Notes under the pieces: model-generated
Told to the model about the DNA's origin: nothing
Seen by the model: only the letters and a program-made list of their open reading frames with translations
Databases searched by the model: none
Shown here: positions 30,170 to 38,854 of the stretch, piece by piece
Layout of the letters: each line of letters begins with the position of its first letter
Numbering within the stretch: position 1 is the stretch's first letter
Position numbers and translations under genes: made by a program
Assembly: GCA_905221375.1 (NCBI GenBank)
Contig: CAJNCY010000005.1
Span: 62,001 to 126,000, forward strand
Source: a bacterium
GTDB taxonomy: Bacteria; Bacillota; Bacilli; Lactobacillales; Streptococcaceae
DNA: 64,000 bases
Direction of reading: 5' to 3'

Positions 30170-31386
30170 TACTTTTTAAGATTACGATAGGCAATCTCTC
30201 CAACAGCCATTGGAATAACATTAGAAGTATTGACATAAATCTGTGTTGTACCTGTGTCGCTATGTGTTAGAGCTTCGGAAATAGCTTCTAAGCTCATTCC
30301 TGCCTGTTTAGCGAGTGTTGCTCCCGTATGACGTAGTTTGTGTGGTGTAGCGTGTGTAAGCTCTGGGTGTCGCTTTCTGATAGTTTTCATCTTATTATTG
30401 AGATAGTCAGAGTGTAAAGGTTTATTGATATTTCCTCTGGTATCTATGTAAGTGAAGATGAATTGTTCTGGATTAGTGATGATACCAAACTTTGCTAGTT
30501 CATATTTTTGTTGTTCTTTCCATAAGGTTAGAAGTTGAAGCAAGTCGCTAGAAATAGAAAAGATAGTTTTTTTATTTCCTTTGGTAGATTTTACTTGTCC
30601 ATATCTATCTAAAGCCTGAATTAACTGAATCTGAGATTTTGAAAAGTCGATATGTTTCCACTGGAGAGCATATGTTTCTGATTTTCTATCTCCAAGGAAA
30701 AAAGTGAGATAGAAAAGGACGTAATCTTTGAGTGATATTTTATCGTTTTCTAAATCTTCTTTAAAAGCTGAGAACCATTCTTGGAGTTGCTCATGAGTTA
30801 AATATAAATCTTCATCACGTTTTGATTCTGCAAGTTGAATTTTTTTAACAGCCTTAATTCGTCTTAAAGTTTTTGCAACTCTATTTGCTTCAATATACTC
30901 AAGTTCTTCTGCCCAATCAAAAATAGAAATAACGTAACTTCGTAAAGTTTTGAAGTTTGCATATTCGTTAGCTTTTGAGGTCATCAAATTTAGAATAACC
31001 TGTTTATTTTGGTTTAAAAATTGAATCGTATAGTTGCCAAGAAGTGGTAATATATGCTTTTTAAAACATGTTTTGGTATTAGCAATTGTTGACCTGCTTG
31101 GTGGCTTCGAAGTAGATGTAGTTTGACCTGCTTTGTAGGATTCCCACCAAATATTATTATAGAAGTCCGAGAAAAGAATATCTTCTTTTCCTAGTCCCGA
31201 AAAGACGTTATCTTCAATTTGGTTTAGCTTCGTAAGTAGGTCTATCTCTGCTTGTCGTGCCTCCTTTCTTGTTTTAAATCTCTTATCATAATAGTTATTG
31301 TTAACGATACCAAGAGGCATTCGTGCTTCTAATGGTATATAGACTTTTAAGCGGTAAGTTCCGTTTTTTGTCTTACTGATAGTCAT
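30169..31386 (-). CDS. int: tyrosine recombinase integrase of module 1
   Basis: A 405-aa site-specific recombinase with an AP2-like N-terminal arm-binding domain (residues 1-60), a SAM-like core-binding domain, and a catalytic domain. Catalytic residues are visible: R in LGDRKSETYALQWK, HKLRHTGAT (H-x-x-R), a later His in ALTHSDTGTTQIY, and the nucleophile tyrosine at about residue 384. It reads toward the rpsI junction, as expected for an element inserted at the 3' end of rpsI. Intact. Several streptococcal ICEs and IMEs use rpsI as their site. Confidence 0.94.
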   Translation of the reverse strand: MTISKTKNGTYRLKVYIPLEARMPLGIVNNNYYDKRFKTRKEARQAEIDLLTKLNQIEDNVFSGLGKEDILFSDFYNNIWWESYKAGQTTSTSKPPSRSTIANTKTCFKKHILPLLGNYTIQFLNQNKQVILNLMTSKANEYANFKTLRSYVISIFDWAEELEYIEANRVAKTLRRIKAVKKIQLAESKRDEDLYLTHEQLQEWFSAFKEDLENDKISLKDYVLFYLTFFLGDRKSETYALQWKHIDFSKSQIQLIQALDRYGQVKSTKGNKKTIFSISSDLLQLLTLWKEQQKYELAKFGIITNPEQFIFTYIDTRGNINKPLHSDYLNNKMKTIRKRHPELTHATPHKLRHTGATLAKQAGMSLEAISEALTHSDTGTTQIYVNTSNVIPMAVGEIAYRNLKK

Positions 31387-31451
31387 GATATTCTCCTTTA
31401 TATCGAACCAGAAAATATCATGACCATTATAAAATAAAAATCTTGATTTTT

Positions 31452-31714
31452 CTAGTTGTTACTGTTTAGCCAACGGTCAATAGCATCTTTGTGGAATCGA
31501 ATTGTTTTTCCAATTTTGATTGATGGAAGCCCCCTTTGAATCCATGAATCAAGAGTATTGTTGGAAATTCCCAAATAGTCACAAGTCTGTTGTTTGTTCA
31601 AATAGGGATAACTTAAAGTATTTTTTCTATTTGTTGTTCAATTTCTTTTTGGATAAGGTTTGATAGTAATAGTTGAATCTGATGAATCTGTTCATCAGGA
31701 AGAATCACTTGCAT
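31452..31714 (-). pseudogene. xis: excisionase-like HTH gene, frameshifted
   Basis: Two overlapping frames join into one small DNA-binding protein. The N-terminal part MQVILPDEQIHQIQLLL runs to an early stop, and the other frame gives QQTCDYLGISNNTLDSWI followed by IGKTIRFHKDAIDRWL, a classic excisionase/MerR-type helix-turn-helix. The total of 263 bases lacks one base. The switch lies at a run of six A (minus strand, near 31625), so a single missing A explains it. It overlaps the end of rep by 10 bases and sits directly before int, the usual xis position. Sequencing error or true decay cannot be told apart here. Confidence 0.75.
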
Positions 31715-32304
31715 TTATTATCCTCCTTCTTATCTTGGTTTCTCATTGGATTGCATCGACGTGAATCCAAATACTTAGCAAAAAAGTAGGTACGCTCAAT
31801 GATAAGTCCAAGAAGTGGTGTGTGATTAGCTCGTGCATACCAGACGAGTTCTTCAAACTCTGTGAAGTCATTCTGCTCAATAATATCCACAACTTCATGC
31901 ATGAAATCATCTGAGTTATTTTCTACAAGAAATTTATCAAGATTAAAACCACATCCAACTTCAATATCATCTATATCATATTGAGTTTTCTCCTTATTTT
32001 CGGCATGAATGAAATAGTCAAAAAGTCCTTTGGGTGATTGTACGATTTCTACATGAGCAGGGCCATTCAACTTGTCCTTGATTAGCTCAGAAACTTGTTT
32101 ATAACTTTTGAGAGAATCAAAGAAGAAAGCTCCGTGTTTGTGAGATTTTTTCAGTTCCCCAGTTTGTCGATTAATATCCTTATCGTGCCAAGGACTCAGG
32201 ACGAAGGGGATGTGTAGTTCTTCAAGAACTTCAAGGTAGTCAGCAGGGGCACTTTCTTTGTAAAAAAGGAATGTCCACTTGCTAGAGCGTTGTTCTTTTG
32301 TCAT
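31705..32304 (-). CDS. rep: rolling-circle replication initiator, pMV158 RepB (Rep_2) type
   Basis: A 199-aa HUH endonuclease. The order of residues matches RepB of pMV158: H40 and D43 in SPWHDKD, the HUH pair H55 and H57 in SHKHGAFFF, and the nicking tyrosine Y97 in LFDYFIH (RepB uses H39, D42, H55, H57, Y99, from memory). Its target hairpin lies 32-63 bases upstream. On an integrated element such a protein may drive replication of the excised circle and may also act as the relaxase with the neighbouring FtsK-like ATPase. That second role is inference. Confidence 0.88.
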   Translation of the reverse strand: MTKEQRSSKWTFLFYKESAPADYLEVLEELHIPFVLSPWHDKDINRQTGELKKSHKHGAFFFDSLKSYKQVSELIKDKLNGPAHVEIVQSPKGLFDYFIHAENKEKTQYDIDDIEVGCGFNLDKFLVENNSDDFMHEVVDIIEQNDFTEFEELVWYARANHTPLLGLIIERTYFFAKYLDSRRCNPMRNQDKKEDNKCK

Positions 32305-32335
32305 TTTGATATGCCTTTCTGATTACTGATTATAG

Positions 32336-32367
32336 GATAATTGGGGGTCGTAGTAACCCCAATTATC
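32336..32367 (-). other. double-strand origin / nick-site hairpin for Rep
   Basis: A perfect 11-bp stem (GATAATTGGGG / CCCCAATTATC) exposes a ten-base loop which on the minus strand reads TTACTACGAC. This contains TACTACGAC, the sequence nicked by RepB in pMV158-family origins (between G and A). It lies immediately upstream of the rep gene, as on the plasmids. Confidence 0.8.
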
Positions 32368-32382
32368 TTGGAAATGATAGAT

Positions 32383-32426
32383 GGGGCTATCTGGCTACTG
32401 CTTAACACAAGCCATAGCCCCTTTTT
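32383..32426 (+). terminator. plus-strand terminator hairpin facing away from rep
   Basis: GGGGCTAT / ATAGCCCC outer stem with an inner GGCT/AGCC stem and a TTTTT tail on the plus strand. Since rep is on the minus strand, it would end a transcript antisense to the rep leader, as the counter-transcribed RNA of pMV158 does. No clear plus-strand promoter was pinned down. Confidence 0.45.
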
Positions 32427-33036
32427 ATCGTTTTTTACCAACTAACCATAGCTTATTACGAATCCGATTAGGTGCTGAAAAGTAGTAGTCAGGATGTTGA
32501 CTCGAAACCTCTTCTTTCAGTTGAGAGGTCATGTCAGCTAAAATTTTTTGCCCCTGCTGGTCTCTAGGGACTTTGACAAAAACCGTCACATCATCTTTTC
32601 GTATGTCTACGACACTCTTATTTGCACACTGATTAAAACTACTATTTATGGGATTGAAGGTAGTTATATTCTGATTATCAATCGTTGTTATTTTTTCTGA
32701 TTTCTCACGTTGCGTTAGAAACTGACGAAGTTTGAATGTAAAGTATACGGACTTAAAATAGTTGAATAAACTATCAAATCGAAATCGATTCAAAATTTCA
32801 ATGATTACAGAAACAACTAGTGTCAGTAGAAGGAAGGACATTGCTGTATAAGAATATTTGCTTCCTAAATATAAATAACCATTGATTTGGGAGAGGTTGA
32901 AAAAACTGAGAGGATTTAGTTTAAACTGATTTGATAGAAAATCCAGAGACCATCCTATAAATCCTGCTAGAAACGAAAATAGAATCAGATTGATGTTGAG
33001 GTTGAATGTCCTCATGAAGTAAGATTTTTTCACCAT
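32425..33036 (-). CDS. membrane protein of the element's transfer module
   Basis: A 203-aa protein with two N-terminal membrane helices (about residues 12-32 and 50-75) and a cytosolic C-terminal half ending VGKKR. The start at 33036 overlaps the stop of the FtsK-like gene (TAATG) and has AAAGGAATTC before it, so the longer frame to 33072 is rejected. Proteins of this shape accompany FtsK-like coupling proteins in streptococcal ICEs and IMEs. No named domain recognised. Confidence 0.75.
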   Translation of the reverse strand: MVKKSYFMRTFNLNINLILFSFLAGFIGWSLDFLSNQFKLNPLSFFNLSQINGYLYLGSKYSYTAMSFLLLTLVVSVIIEILNRFRFDSLFNYFKSVYFTFKLRQFLTQREKSEKITTIDNQNITTFNPINSSFNQCANKSVVDIRKDDVTVFVKVPRDQQGQKILADMTSQLKEEVSSQHPDYYFSAPNRIRNKLWLVGKKR

Positions 33037-34121
33037 TAAAGAATTCCTTTCTTTGTGTAATATGTTGGGCATAGTAGTGGAAGTACCTGATAAGGATGTT
33101 CGTTATCAATCACTTGAATTAGACCTGTTCCATGCCCAATAGGGATAACGATACCTTCTGGGTCGAGGTCGGGAAATAGAAATTGTGTCGTCTTCTTGTT
33201 AATGTTGCCAATCTGGATGAGGACATTAAGTTGTTCACGAACAGAAATGGGAATGGTAGTATGGTCGAATCTTTGGCTAACCAATAGTAAATGAATCCTT
33301 GTGGCACGTCCAAGAAGTGCGATAGAAGACAAGAGTGAGAAAAACGATTCTTTAATCGTCTTATTGACTCCTTCGGATAATGCAAGAACCTCATCAATCA
33401 CAATTGTCATATGAGTGAACTCATGACGTGGATTCTCGTATAGGATTGCTTGACGTTTTTGAATCAGTTCCAGACATTGACTTAATTTCTCATTGATTTC
33501 TGATACAAAATCGGACTTAGACCGATTTTCAACAGGATGAATCACGGCAATTTGATGTTCACGAGCCCAACGACTAGGCGTGTCAAATTTTGGGTCTACG
33601 ATAATTAAATCAGATTGATTTTTGAGTACACTTAGTAGATAAGTAAGAGCATAAGATTTACCCGAACCACTATTTCCACAGATTGCAATGTGATTGACCT
33701 TATCAAGATTAAGCGTAAAATTTTCCATAATTGGAATTTGATTTTTGGGCAAACTTGTTATATATCTATCAAGGTCAGGAATGACCAATCGTTTTGAAAT
33801 TCCCATCTTCCACGGAAAGAAGAGTCCTCTCTGAACATGAATATCATCCGTTTTTAGAGGGACAAAGTATGTTGCATTTTGCTTCAATAATGTGTAATGT
33901 GGGTATAGGGACGCGTTGGCAATCAAGAAAATTTTATTATAAAGCTCATCGTCTAAAATATAGGCACAGGGAAGCCGTGGGATGAAGATGAAACCGCTTT
34001 CTTGAATGACGATGTTAAAGCTGTTTGTATAACTTGTTTCGCCTTGCATCAAGGCTCCAAGAGCCATATTAAGGCTCTGGAGCAAGTATGATTGCAAGAC
34101 GGCATCTGTTTTAGATACCAT
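33036..34121 (-). CDS. FtsK/SpoIIIE-like coupling ATPase (TcpA type)
   Basis: A 361-aa ATPase. Walker A is GNSGSGKS at 149-156 and Walker B MTIVIDEV with D243-E244, followed by LLGRATRIHLLLVSQR, the FtsK-family sensor region. It resembles the Tn916 Orf21/TcpA group that couples DNA to a conjugation pore. No membrane helices are evident; the neighbouring membrane protein may anchor it. With rep it gives the element the parts needed for mobilisation by a helper ICE. Transfer function is inferred. Confidence 0.87.
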   Translation of the reverse strand: MVSKTDAVLQSYLLQSLNMALGALMQGETSYTNSFNIVIQESGFIFIPRLPCAYILDDELYNKIFLIANASLYPHYTLLKQNATYFVPLKTDDIHVQRGLFFPWKMGISKRLVIPDLDRYITSLPKNQIPIMENFTLNLDKVNHIAICGNSGSGKSYALTYLLSVLKNQSDLIIVDPKFDTPSRWAREHQIAVIHPVENRSKSDFVSEINEKLSQCLELIQKRQAILYENPRHEFTHMTIVIDEVLALSEGVNKTIKESFFSLLSSIALLGRATRIHLLLVSQRFDHTTIPISVREQLNVLIQIGNINKKTTQFLFPDLDPEGIVIPIGHGTGLIQVIDNEHPYQVLPLLCPTYYTKKGIL

Positions 34122-34435
34122 TATTTAACCTCCTTAATGCCATCGGCTTTAAAGTAAACGTTATAGCGTACTTCAACGGCTTGAAGGTTATCGAATTGAA
34201 TCAAACTCATGAAATCAGGTAGCTTAATTTTGTCTTCAAACTTAACTTGGAACGGTTCTAGTCCTTCTTGGATAAAGGTTGCCTTGTAAGCGATGATTTC
34301 GCCAGTAGGCTTTCCATCCTCAAAGAGCTGTTGTGGTTCAAGTTCTGTACTTAAGCAGTAAATGCCTTGTTTGTTATCAATGTATTCATTAGCGGTAATA
34401 GTTGAATAGACACCTTTGCGATTACGTGTTTTCAT
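34121..34435 (-). CDS. small conserved element protein (Tn916 Orf22/23-like)
   Basis: A 104-aa soluble protein that starts the transfer operon and ends by overlapping the FtsK-like start by one base. Its size and place next to the FtsK-like gene match the small Orf22/Orf23-type proteins of Tn916-like elements. Function unknown; family assignment is by position and general resemblance. Confidence 0.65.
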   Translation of the reverse strand: MKTRNRKGVYSTITANEYIDNKQGIYCLSTELEPQQLFEDGKPTGEIIAYKATFIQEGLEPFQVKFEDKIKLPDFMSLIQFDNLQAVEVRYNVYFKADGIKEVK

Positions 34436-34472
34436 AAGAGTTACCTCGTATTCTAATTTAGAAATTATTGAT

Positions 34473-34497
34473 AAGTATCACTCTCGCTATGATACTT
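34473..34497. promoter_or_regulatory. inverted repeat in the divergent control region
   Basis: AAGTATCA / TGATACTT with a nine-base centre, in the 250-base gap between the divergently read transfer operon and the 453-aa gene. It could be an operator; no cognate regulator is seen in module 1. Confidence 0.4.
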
Positions 34498-34684
34498 AAG
34501 AGATAGCAACGAGAAGCTATATGTTTACAATGATAGTTACAGCAAAAACAAGTTATATGAAATAGACTATTTTTGATTATCTGAAAACAAAAGTATATAA
34601 TATTGTTAAAACAAATCGCTTTTTTCTATTTTTTCATTACATTATTTTTGTGTTTTTAAAAATAAAAATATATAAGGAGAAATT

Positions 34685-36046
34685 ATGGACCGTCATTTCT
34701 TTTCAACTTCGTCAGATTTTTTGAGCGAACAACTGCGGAATGATATATTTTCTTATATTAAAGAAAATGAACTTTATAGCTACGAATTGTTATATAATGC
34801 AGAATTAGATAGAGCGGAAGATAAGATGGGACTCTGGGAACCCTACTATGGTAATTCTAAGAATAGTTCGTCACAGGTTTTTAGTAGGTATAAAAACGAC
34901 CCTAAAATATTAACAGATACGCAATTAAAATTTATTAGTGAGAATATGTCGAAGGATTCAATTGAATTATTTTTTGGATTTAAAAAAGTCAGAGGAATAA
35001 ATAAAGAAGAATTTTTGTATATTGCTGATAATAAATTTTTATTCTTTTTTAATAAAATGCTAGAAGATGCTTTTATAATGGATTCACATTATGAAAAAAT
35101 TATTGATACATTTGTAGATTATATTCCATTTTCAAAATATATCTCTAAAAAAGAGAGCTACCAATTTATAGAAACAAGCCATGAACCTAGAGAATCCTCT
35201 TGGTTGAATTATTTAAATTGTGAACTCCCTGTTAAATCCTATAGAATGTATCAAGAGATAGATATTAGTAAGCAATATAATAGGCAAAAATTACTAATGG
35301 ACTCTGACTTTGCAGAAATTTTCTGGAATTCAACTATCAGATTATTGGATAAAATAAATTTACAACTCTACAGTCAATTTGGACCTATAAATAATTTTGA
35401 AAATATAACGGCGAAATTCTTTAAGGATAAAAAGCTATTACTTAATACCGATACACTGATAAGTCAGTATTTTGAGTTCATTTATGAACGAGGTTATCTT
35501 AACTGTAAATATAGTACTATCTCAGATGTGTCATATGGGGAAATAGTTCGAAGCTTATTGAAAGATTCATATAATATTGAATTCGATAAAAGTAAATCTA
35601 ATTATATAGAAAATCCAAACCAAAAATTATTTGATTTGAGGTATAGATTTGGAAATGAAGTGTTGATATTTGCTGATGCATTAGAAAATATTCAAGTGGA
35701 GATTGACAAAGAGGATAAGAAGGTATTAGAAAGACTTAAAGAAAATAATATTGAGCTATTTACTAAGGGAGAAGATGAGAGTGATGAGTATGAACCTAGA
35801 TTCACTTCACCTTTTCTTATCCAGTGTTCTAACTGTCGATTTTCCAATTTAATTGATGAAGAATTTTTAAATAAAAATGTTTCAGATTATTATGCCTCTG
35901 CAGATTTATTTTGTAGACATTGTGATGACAAGCTAGAAGCTACAATTGAAATTCATGAAAATTTAAAATTGCAATACAATCTATGCAAGTGCAAAATTTT
36001 AAAAGAGCCAGATATTTGTTACATTGAGAAAGCACAAGTTTATTAA
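34685..36046 (+). CDS. unrecognised 453-aa cargo protein with C-terminal zinc ribbon
   Basis: AGGAG lies before the ATG. Most of the chain is a charged, AT-rich-coded helical protein with no motif I know. The C-terminal part carries C381-x2-C384 and C410-x2-C413 (CSNC and CRHC), a probable zinc ribbon, with a further CKC near the end. It is alone, divergent from the transfer operon, and low in GC compared with the core. Placement as cargo suggests a defence or anti-plasmid role, but that is a guess. Confidence 0.7.
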   Translation: MDRHFFSTSSDFLSEQLRNDIFSYIKENELYSYELLYNAELDRAEDKMGLWEPYYGNSKNSSSQVFSRYKNDPKILTDTQLKFISENMSKDSIELFFGFKKVRGINKEEFLYIADNKFLFFFNKMLEDAFIMDSHYEKIIDTFVDYIPFSKYISKKESYQFIETSHEPRESSWLNYLNCELPVKSYRMYQEIDISKQYNRQKLLMDSDFAEIFWNSTIRLLDKINLQLYSQFGPINNFENITAKFFKDKKLLLNTDTLISQYFEFIYERGYLNCKYSTISDVSYGEIVRSLLKDSYNIEFDKSKSNYIENPNQKLFDLRYRFGNEVLIFADALENIQVEIDKEDKKVLERLKENNIELFTKGEDESDEYEPRFTSPFLIQCSNCRFSNLIDEEFLNKNVSDYYASADLFCRHCDDKLEATIEIHENLKLQYNLCKCKILKEPDICYIEKAQVY

Positions 36047-36757
36047 TTTATCTTTAAATTTATCTTTAATAAAAATATTTACTTTAATGCTATCTCTACC
36101 TTCTTAATTTAATTAAATATAGTAGCATATATTTTCACTAAAATAAGTAGTTCGTGATATAATAGTAGCGTTAATTATTTTATATGGAGATAATTGGTCT
36201 TAGATGTTAATTAGTAATTTTTAAAAAGTTATAGGAGAGTATTTTATAATAGTCGAGCAATTTAAAGAACGTTCACAAAAAAATGAAAAAGCTGAAGTAA
36301 TTCAATACGTCAAAAGTCCGTTGGTAAAAGCTCATGAAGATACCAAAATGAGGATATAGAAAAATTAGTTCGATTTCTCCACATCTAAAATATGGTCTTG
36401 TTTGGGAAGGACATACTTACTTTTAATAGTGTTAAATCTACTCAAATTTCAATATAGCTAGCAATACCATGTCCAATATTATATTCACAAACGCCCCTTA
36501 TAAAATTCTTATGTTCTCAATGTAATAAATTAAGTTATATAATATCCTCTCTTCCGAAAATTTATACTGATTTCTATTTTCTTAAATGTAGAATATTTTA
36601 TATTTTTAGTTAGCTGGCTATAGAATATTCATAAACTATTCTTCCAAATGTACAGTATACATATTCCTCTTTTTATTAATAGAAAAAAATAGAGCATAAA
36701 ACAGATTATTTTGATATAATAGAGTATGTACAAATAATAATTTAGGGAAAAATAATT
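36047..36757. other. 711-base AT-rich gap with a small decayed frame
   Basis: From about 36248 to 36358 a plus frame without a start codon reads VEQFKERSQKNEKAEVIQY and on to a stop, looking like the end of a lost gene. The rest is very AT-rich and shows no coding signal. A promoter-like TATAAT (about 36716-36721) stands before the next gene. Confidence 0.45.
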
Positions 36758-37192
36758 GTGAGATTCAGAGATACGTTACAAAGTGCCTTAGATAATAAAA
36801 TTGTAACTTTAGATGATGCTAAAATAGAATATAAATATGAAGAAATAAAAGTATATCGTGGAATAACTAGAAAAGACAAAACACCTTCTGATTTGAACGA
36901 AAATGATTTTCTTTCTCAGATGGAAAAATCTAAAAAAGCTAGAGGAATAAAAGTAGATGAACTAGAACTAAGTTCATACAGTTGTTCGGTATTTACAGAT
37001 ATTCAAGACTTAGAACGGGCACTTTATTTCCCAAAGCCTACTAAATTTATAGCTGAAAGTAAAATAAGTAGTGATACAAATTACTTTGGTCCAATTGGAA
37101 GAGATGACAGTAGTCATATAAATTTATGGTTAGAAGCAGATGCTAAACCATGGGAAATATTTCAATATATATTACAAGAGGAATCAAAATGA
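36758..37192 (+). CDS. first gene of an unrecognised three-gene cargo operon
   Basis: A 144-aa protein starting at GTG 36758 after AGGGAAA. It contains VYRG (32-35), SYSCS (73-77) and INLWLEADAKPW (121-132). The spacing of an Arg, an S-x-S and a late Glu (E126) recalls R-S-E type ADP-ribosyl-transferases, but I cannot confirm the fold, and this is only a lead. Its stop overlaps the start of the next gene (ATGA), so the two are coupled. Confidence 0.65.
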   Translation: MRFRDTLQSALDNKIVTLDDAKIEYKYEEIKVYRGITRKDKTPSDLNENDFLSQMEKSKKARGIKVDELELSSYSCSVFTDIQDLERALYFPKPTKFIAESKISSDTNYFGPIGRDDSSHINLWLEADAKPWEIFQYILQEESK

Positions 37193-37920
37193 ATGATAAA
37201 ATATTATGCTTTAAAATAGATGGGAATGATTTGTATTTACAGATAAGTTTAGTGCACTTCAATGAAATTCCTATATTTTTTCTATGTAGAGATAAAAATG
37301 GAGTTATATACGCTGTTCAATGTACGGATACTGAGGATTTAAACTATTATGTTGTCCAAGTTAATAGAAAAAATATTCTCGAATTGTTGAACAATACACT
37401 AACAATTCGAGATTTTATGAATTCATCTAATAAAAAATGGGAAATCCAATCTGGAGAAAATATAGAAGATGATATTGTTAGACAAATTGAGATATTAAAT
37501 AAAGAAGATTTGGTTGATGAGGGTGTATTTTTAAAGTTAAACAATAAGGAAATAGAAGTTTTTAAAGATAAAATTAACAAAGAAATAAACATTGAATTTA
37601 CTAAACAAAAATATCAAAATGCAGTTGCAGCAAATACAAAAATATCAGAACTGACTGTATCAAGTGCTAAAAATCCCTATATTTTCAATAGAGAATTGAA
37701 TAGTTTGACCAAAACGAATAGGATAATTCCATTTACTAATAAGACTGATTCGTACGAAAAAAATAGTCATTCCGAAATTTCAAATATTATGCAACAATCC
37801 ATTAAAGATAGTGGATATAAAACTTCAAGTGAAAATTCAATAGTAAAAATGACACATAACGATGAATTAACTAAGATAATGGCTACAAAAAAACAAGAAA
37901 CTATTCATTTTTGTAGTTAA
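37189..37920 (+). CDS. second gene of the three-gene cargo operon
   Basis: A 243-aa protein from the ATG overlapping the upstream TGA; the frame open from 37150 is rejected. The N-terminal 110 residues look like a compact beta-rich domain (LCFKIDGNDLYLQISLVHF; VYYVVQVN-like stretch). A polar, probably disordered tail (residues about 150-243, rich in Asn, Ser, Lys) follows. No catalytic motif seen. Likely partner of the first and third proteins. Confidence 0.65.
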   Translation: MNDKILCFKIDGNDLYLQISLVHFNEIPIFFLCRDKNGVIYAVQCTDTEDLNYYVVQVNRKNILELLNNTLTIRDFMNSSNKKWEIQSGENIEDDIVRQIEILNKEDLVDEGVFLKLNNKEIEVFKDKINKEINIEFTKQKYQNAVAANTKISELTVSSAKNPYIFNRELNSLTKTNRIIPFTNKTDSYEKNSHSEISNIMQQSIKDSGYKTSSENSIVKMTHNDELTKIMATKKQETIHFCS

Positions 37921-37933
37921 AAAGGAAAATGTA

Positions 37934-38308
37934 ATGAAAATTGATATTTTATTTAAAAGAATTAACAAATTAAATTATACTATAAACGAGGATAGCCTTA
38001 AAGAACCACTAGAGGAAGCTCCTGAAGATATTAAAACTAAAAATGATTTTTCTTATATTCCTGTTTTGGAAGACAACAAAATTTTAGTTACAGTTAATAC
38101 TTCAACAGAATCAAGGCGAGCAGGTAAAGAGTTCAGACGACTGGATATTGAAATTGATGTTTTACTTGAATTAGTTGATTTTTCATCAAATGATGACGAA
38201 AAAGAAATAATTGATAAAGTTCATGAACAATATGAGCTTCTGAATAAGATAATAATTGAAAACATTATGAACTCTATGACTAGCTTAGATGACCTTCCTA
38301 AATTATGA
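37934..38308 (+). CDS. third gene of the three-gene cargo operon
   Basis: A 124-aa acidic protein, AAAGGA before ATG, 13 bases after the second gene. The first half is short strands, and the second half is a likely coiled-coil/helical stretch (IDVLLELVDFSSNDDEKEI and onward). It is the last gene before the right end of module 1. Function unknown. Confidence 0.65.
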   Translation: MKIDILFKRINKLNYTINEDSLKEPLEEAPEDIKTKNDFSYIPVLEDNKILVTVNTSTESRRAGKEFRRLDIEIDVLLELVDFSSNDDEKEIIDKVHEQYELLNKIIIENIMNSMTSLDDLPKL

Positions 38309-38627
38309 TATGAGAAGTCTGTTTCACGTAATGTGGCAGACTTTTTGTTTCTTCAATTTCTTTTTGTTTACGGAGGGTCTTAAATCAAGGTTTTTTCGTT
38401 TCTACTGAAACGTAATGGCCCACTATTCCACTTCTGTAAAAATTAAATAAGGTAAACTTTTGATATTCTGGTTCGATTTTATTTTATTTTATTTTATTTT
38501 ATTTTTAATGAAAGTTTACCTTGTTTTAATGAAAGTGATTGAAATTAATTGAAATTTTAATTTTTAAAAACTTATGAAAATGTTGATTTTAAAGCATTTT
38601 GAAATTAGATGAAATAAGTGGTGCCCC
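38309..38627. repeat. right end of module 1: pentamer run, inverted repeats, TTGAAATT repeats
   Basis: No gene. A 12-bp perfect inverted repeat AAGGTAAACTTT (38449-38460) / AAAGTTTACCTT (38511-38522) flanks about six copies of TTTTA (38476-38506). The same AAAGTTTACCTT recurs at 48169 beyond the third att. Three TTGAAATTA/T copies (38539, 38549, 38599) lead up to the att core and may be right-arm integrase sites. Confidence 0.6.
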
Positions 38628-38854
38628 AACCAGGTCTTAAGAAAGCTCGTAAAGCATCACAATTTAGTAAACGTTAATTCGAAAGAATTACGATACTTAC
38701 AGAGAGCACCTTTCGGGGTGTTCTTTTTTATACTTTCTTACTAAATTGGTGCAATTGACATAGTTTTTGCGACTTTAGTCGCTTACAAATGTGGCTGAAA
38801 TCTGACGAGGTCAGTTGCCTCAAAACGTTAATCAATACTATACTATCAACGTTT
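38628..38854. repeat. att copy 2 with rpsI tail and downstream DNA duplicated
   Basis: The 28-bp core (38628-38655) is followed by the original-type rpsI 3' codons, an AGAGCACC-TTTC-GGGGTGTTCT terminator, and further DNA up to TCAACGTTT at 38854. The whole stretch is repeated with few changes at 47933-48157. It is the junction between modules 1 and 2. Confidence 0.9.

Noticed and set aside
38476..38506. Pentamer run as a CRISPR array
   Set aside because: Units of five bases without spacers; no CRISPR array or cas gene seen anywhere in the window.
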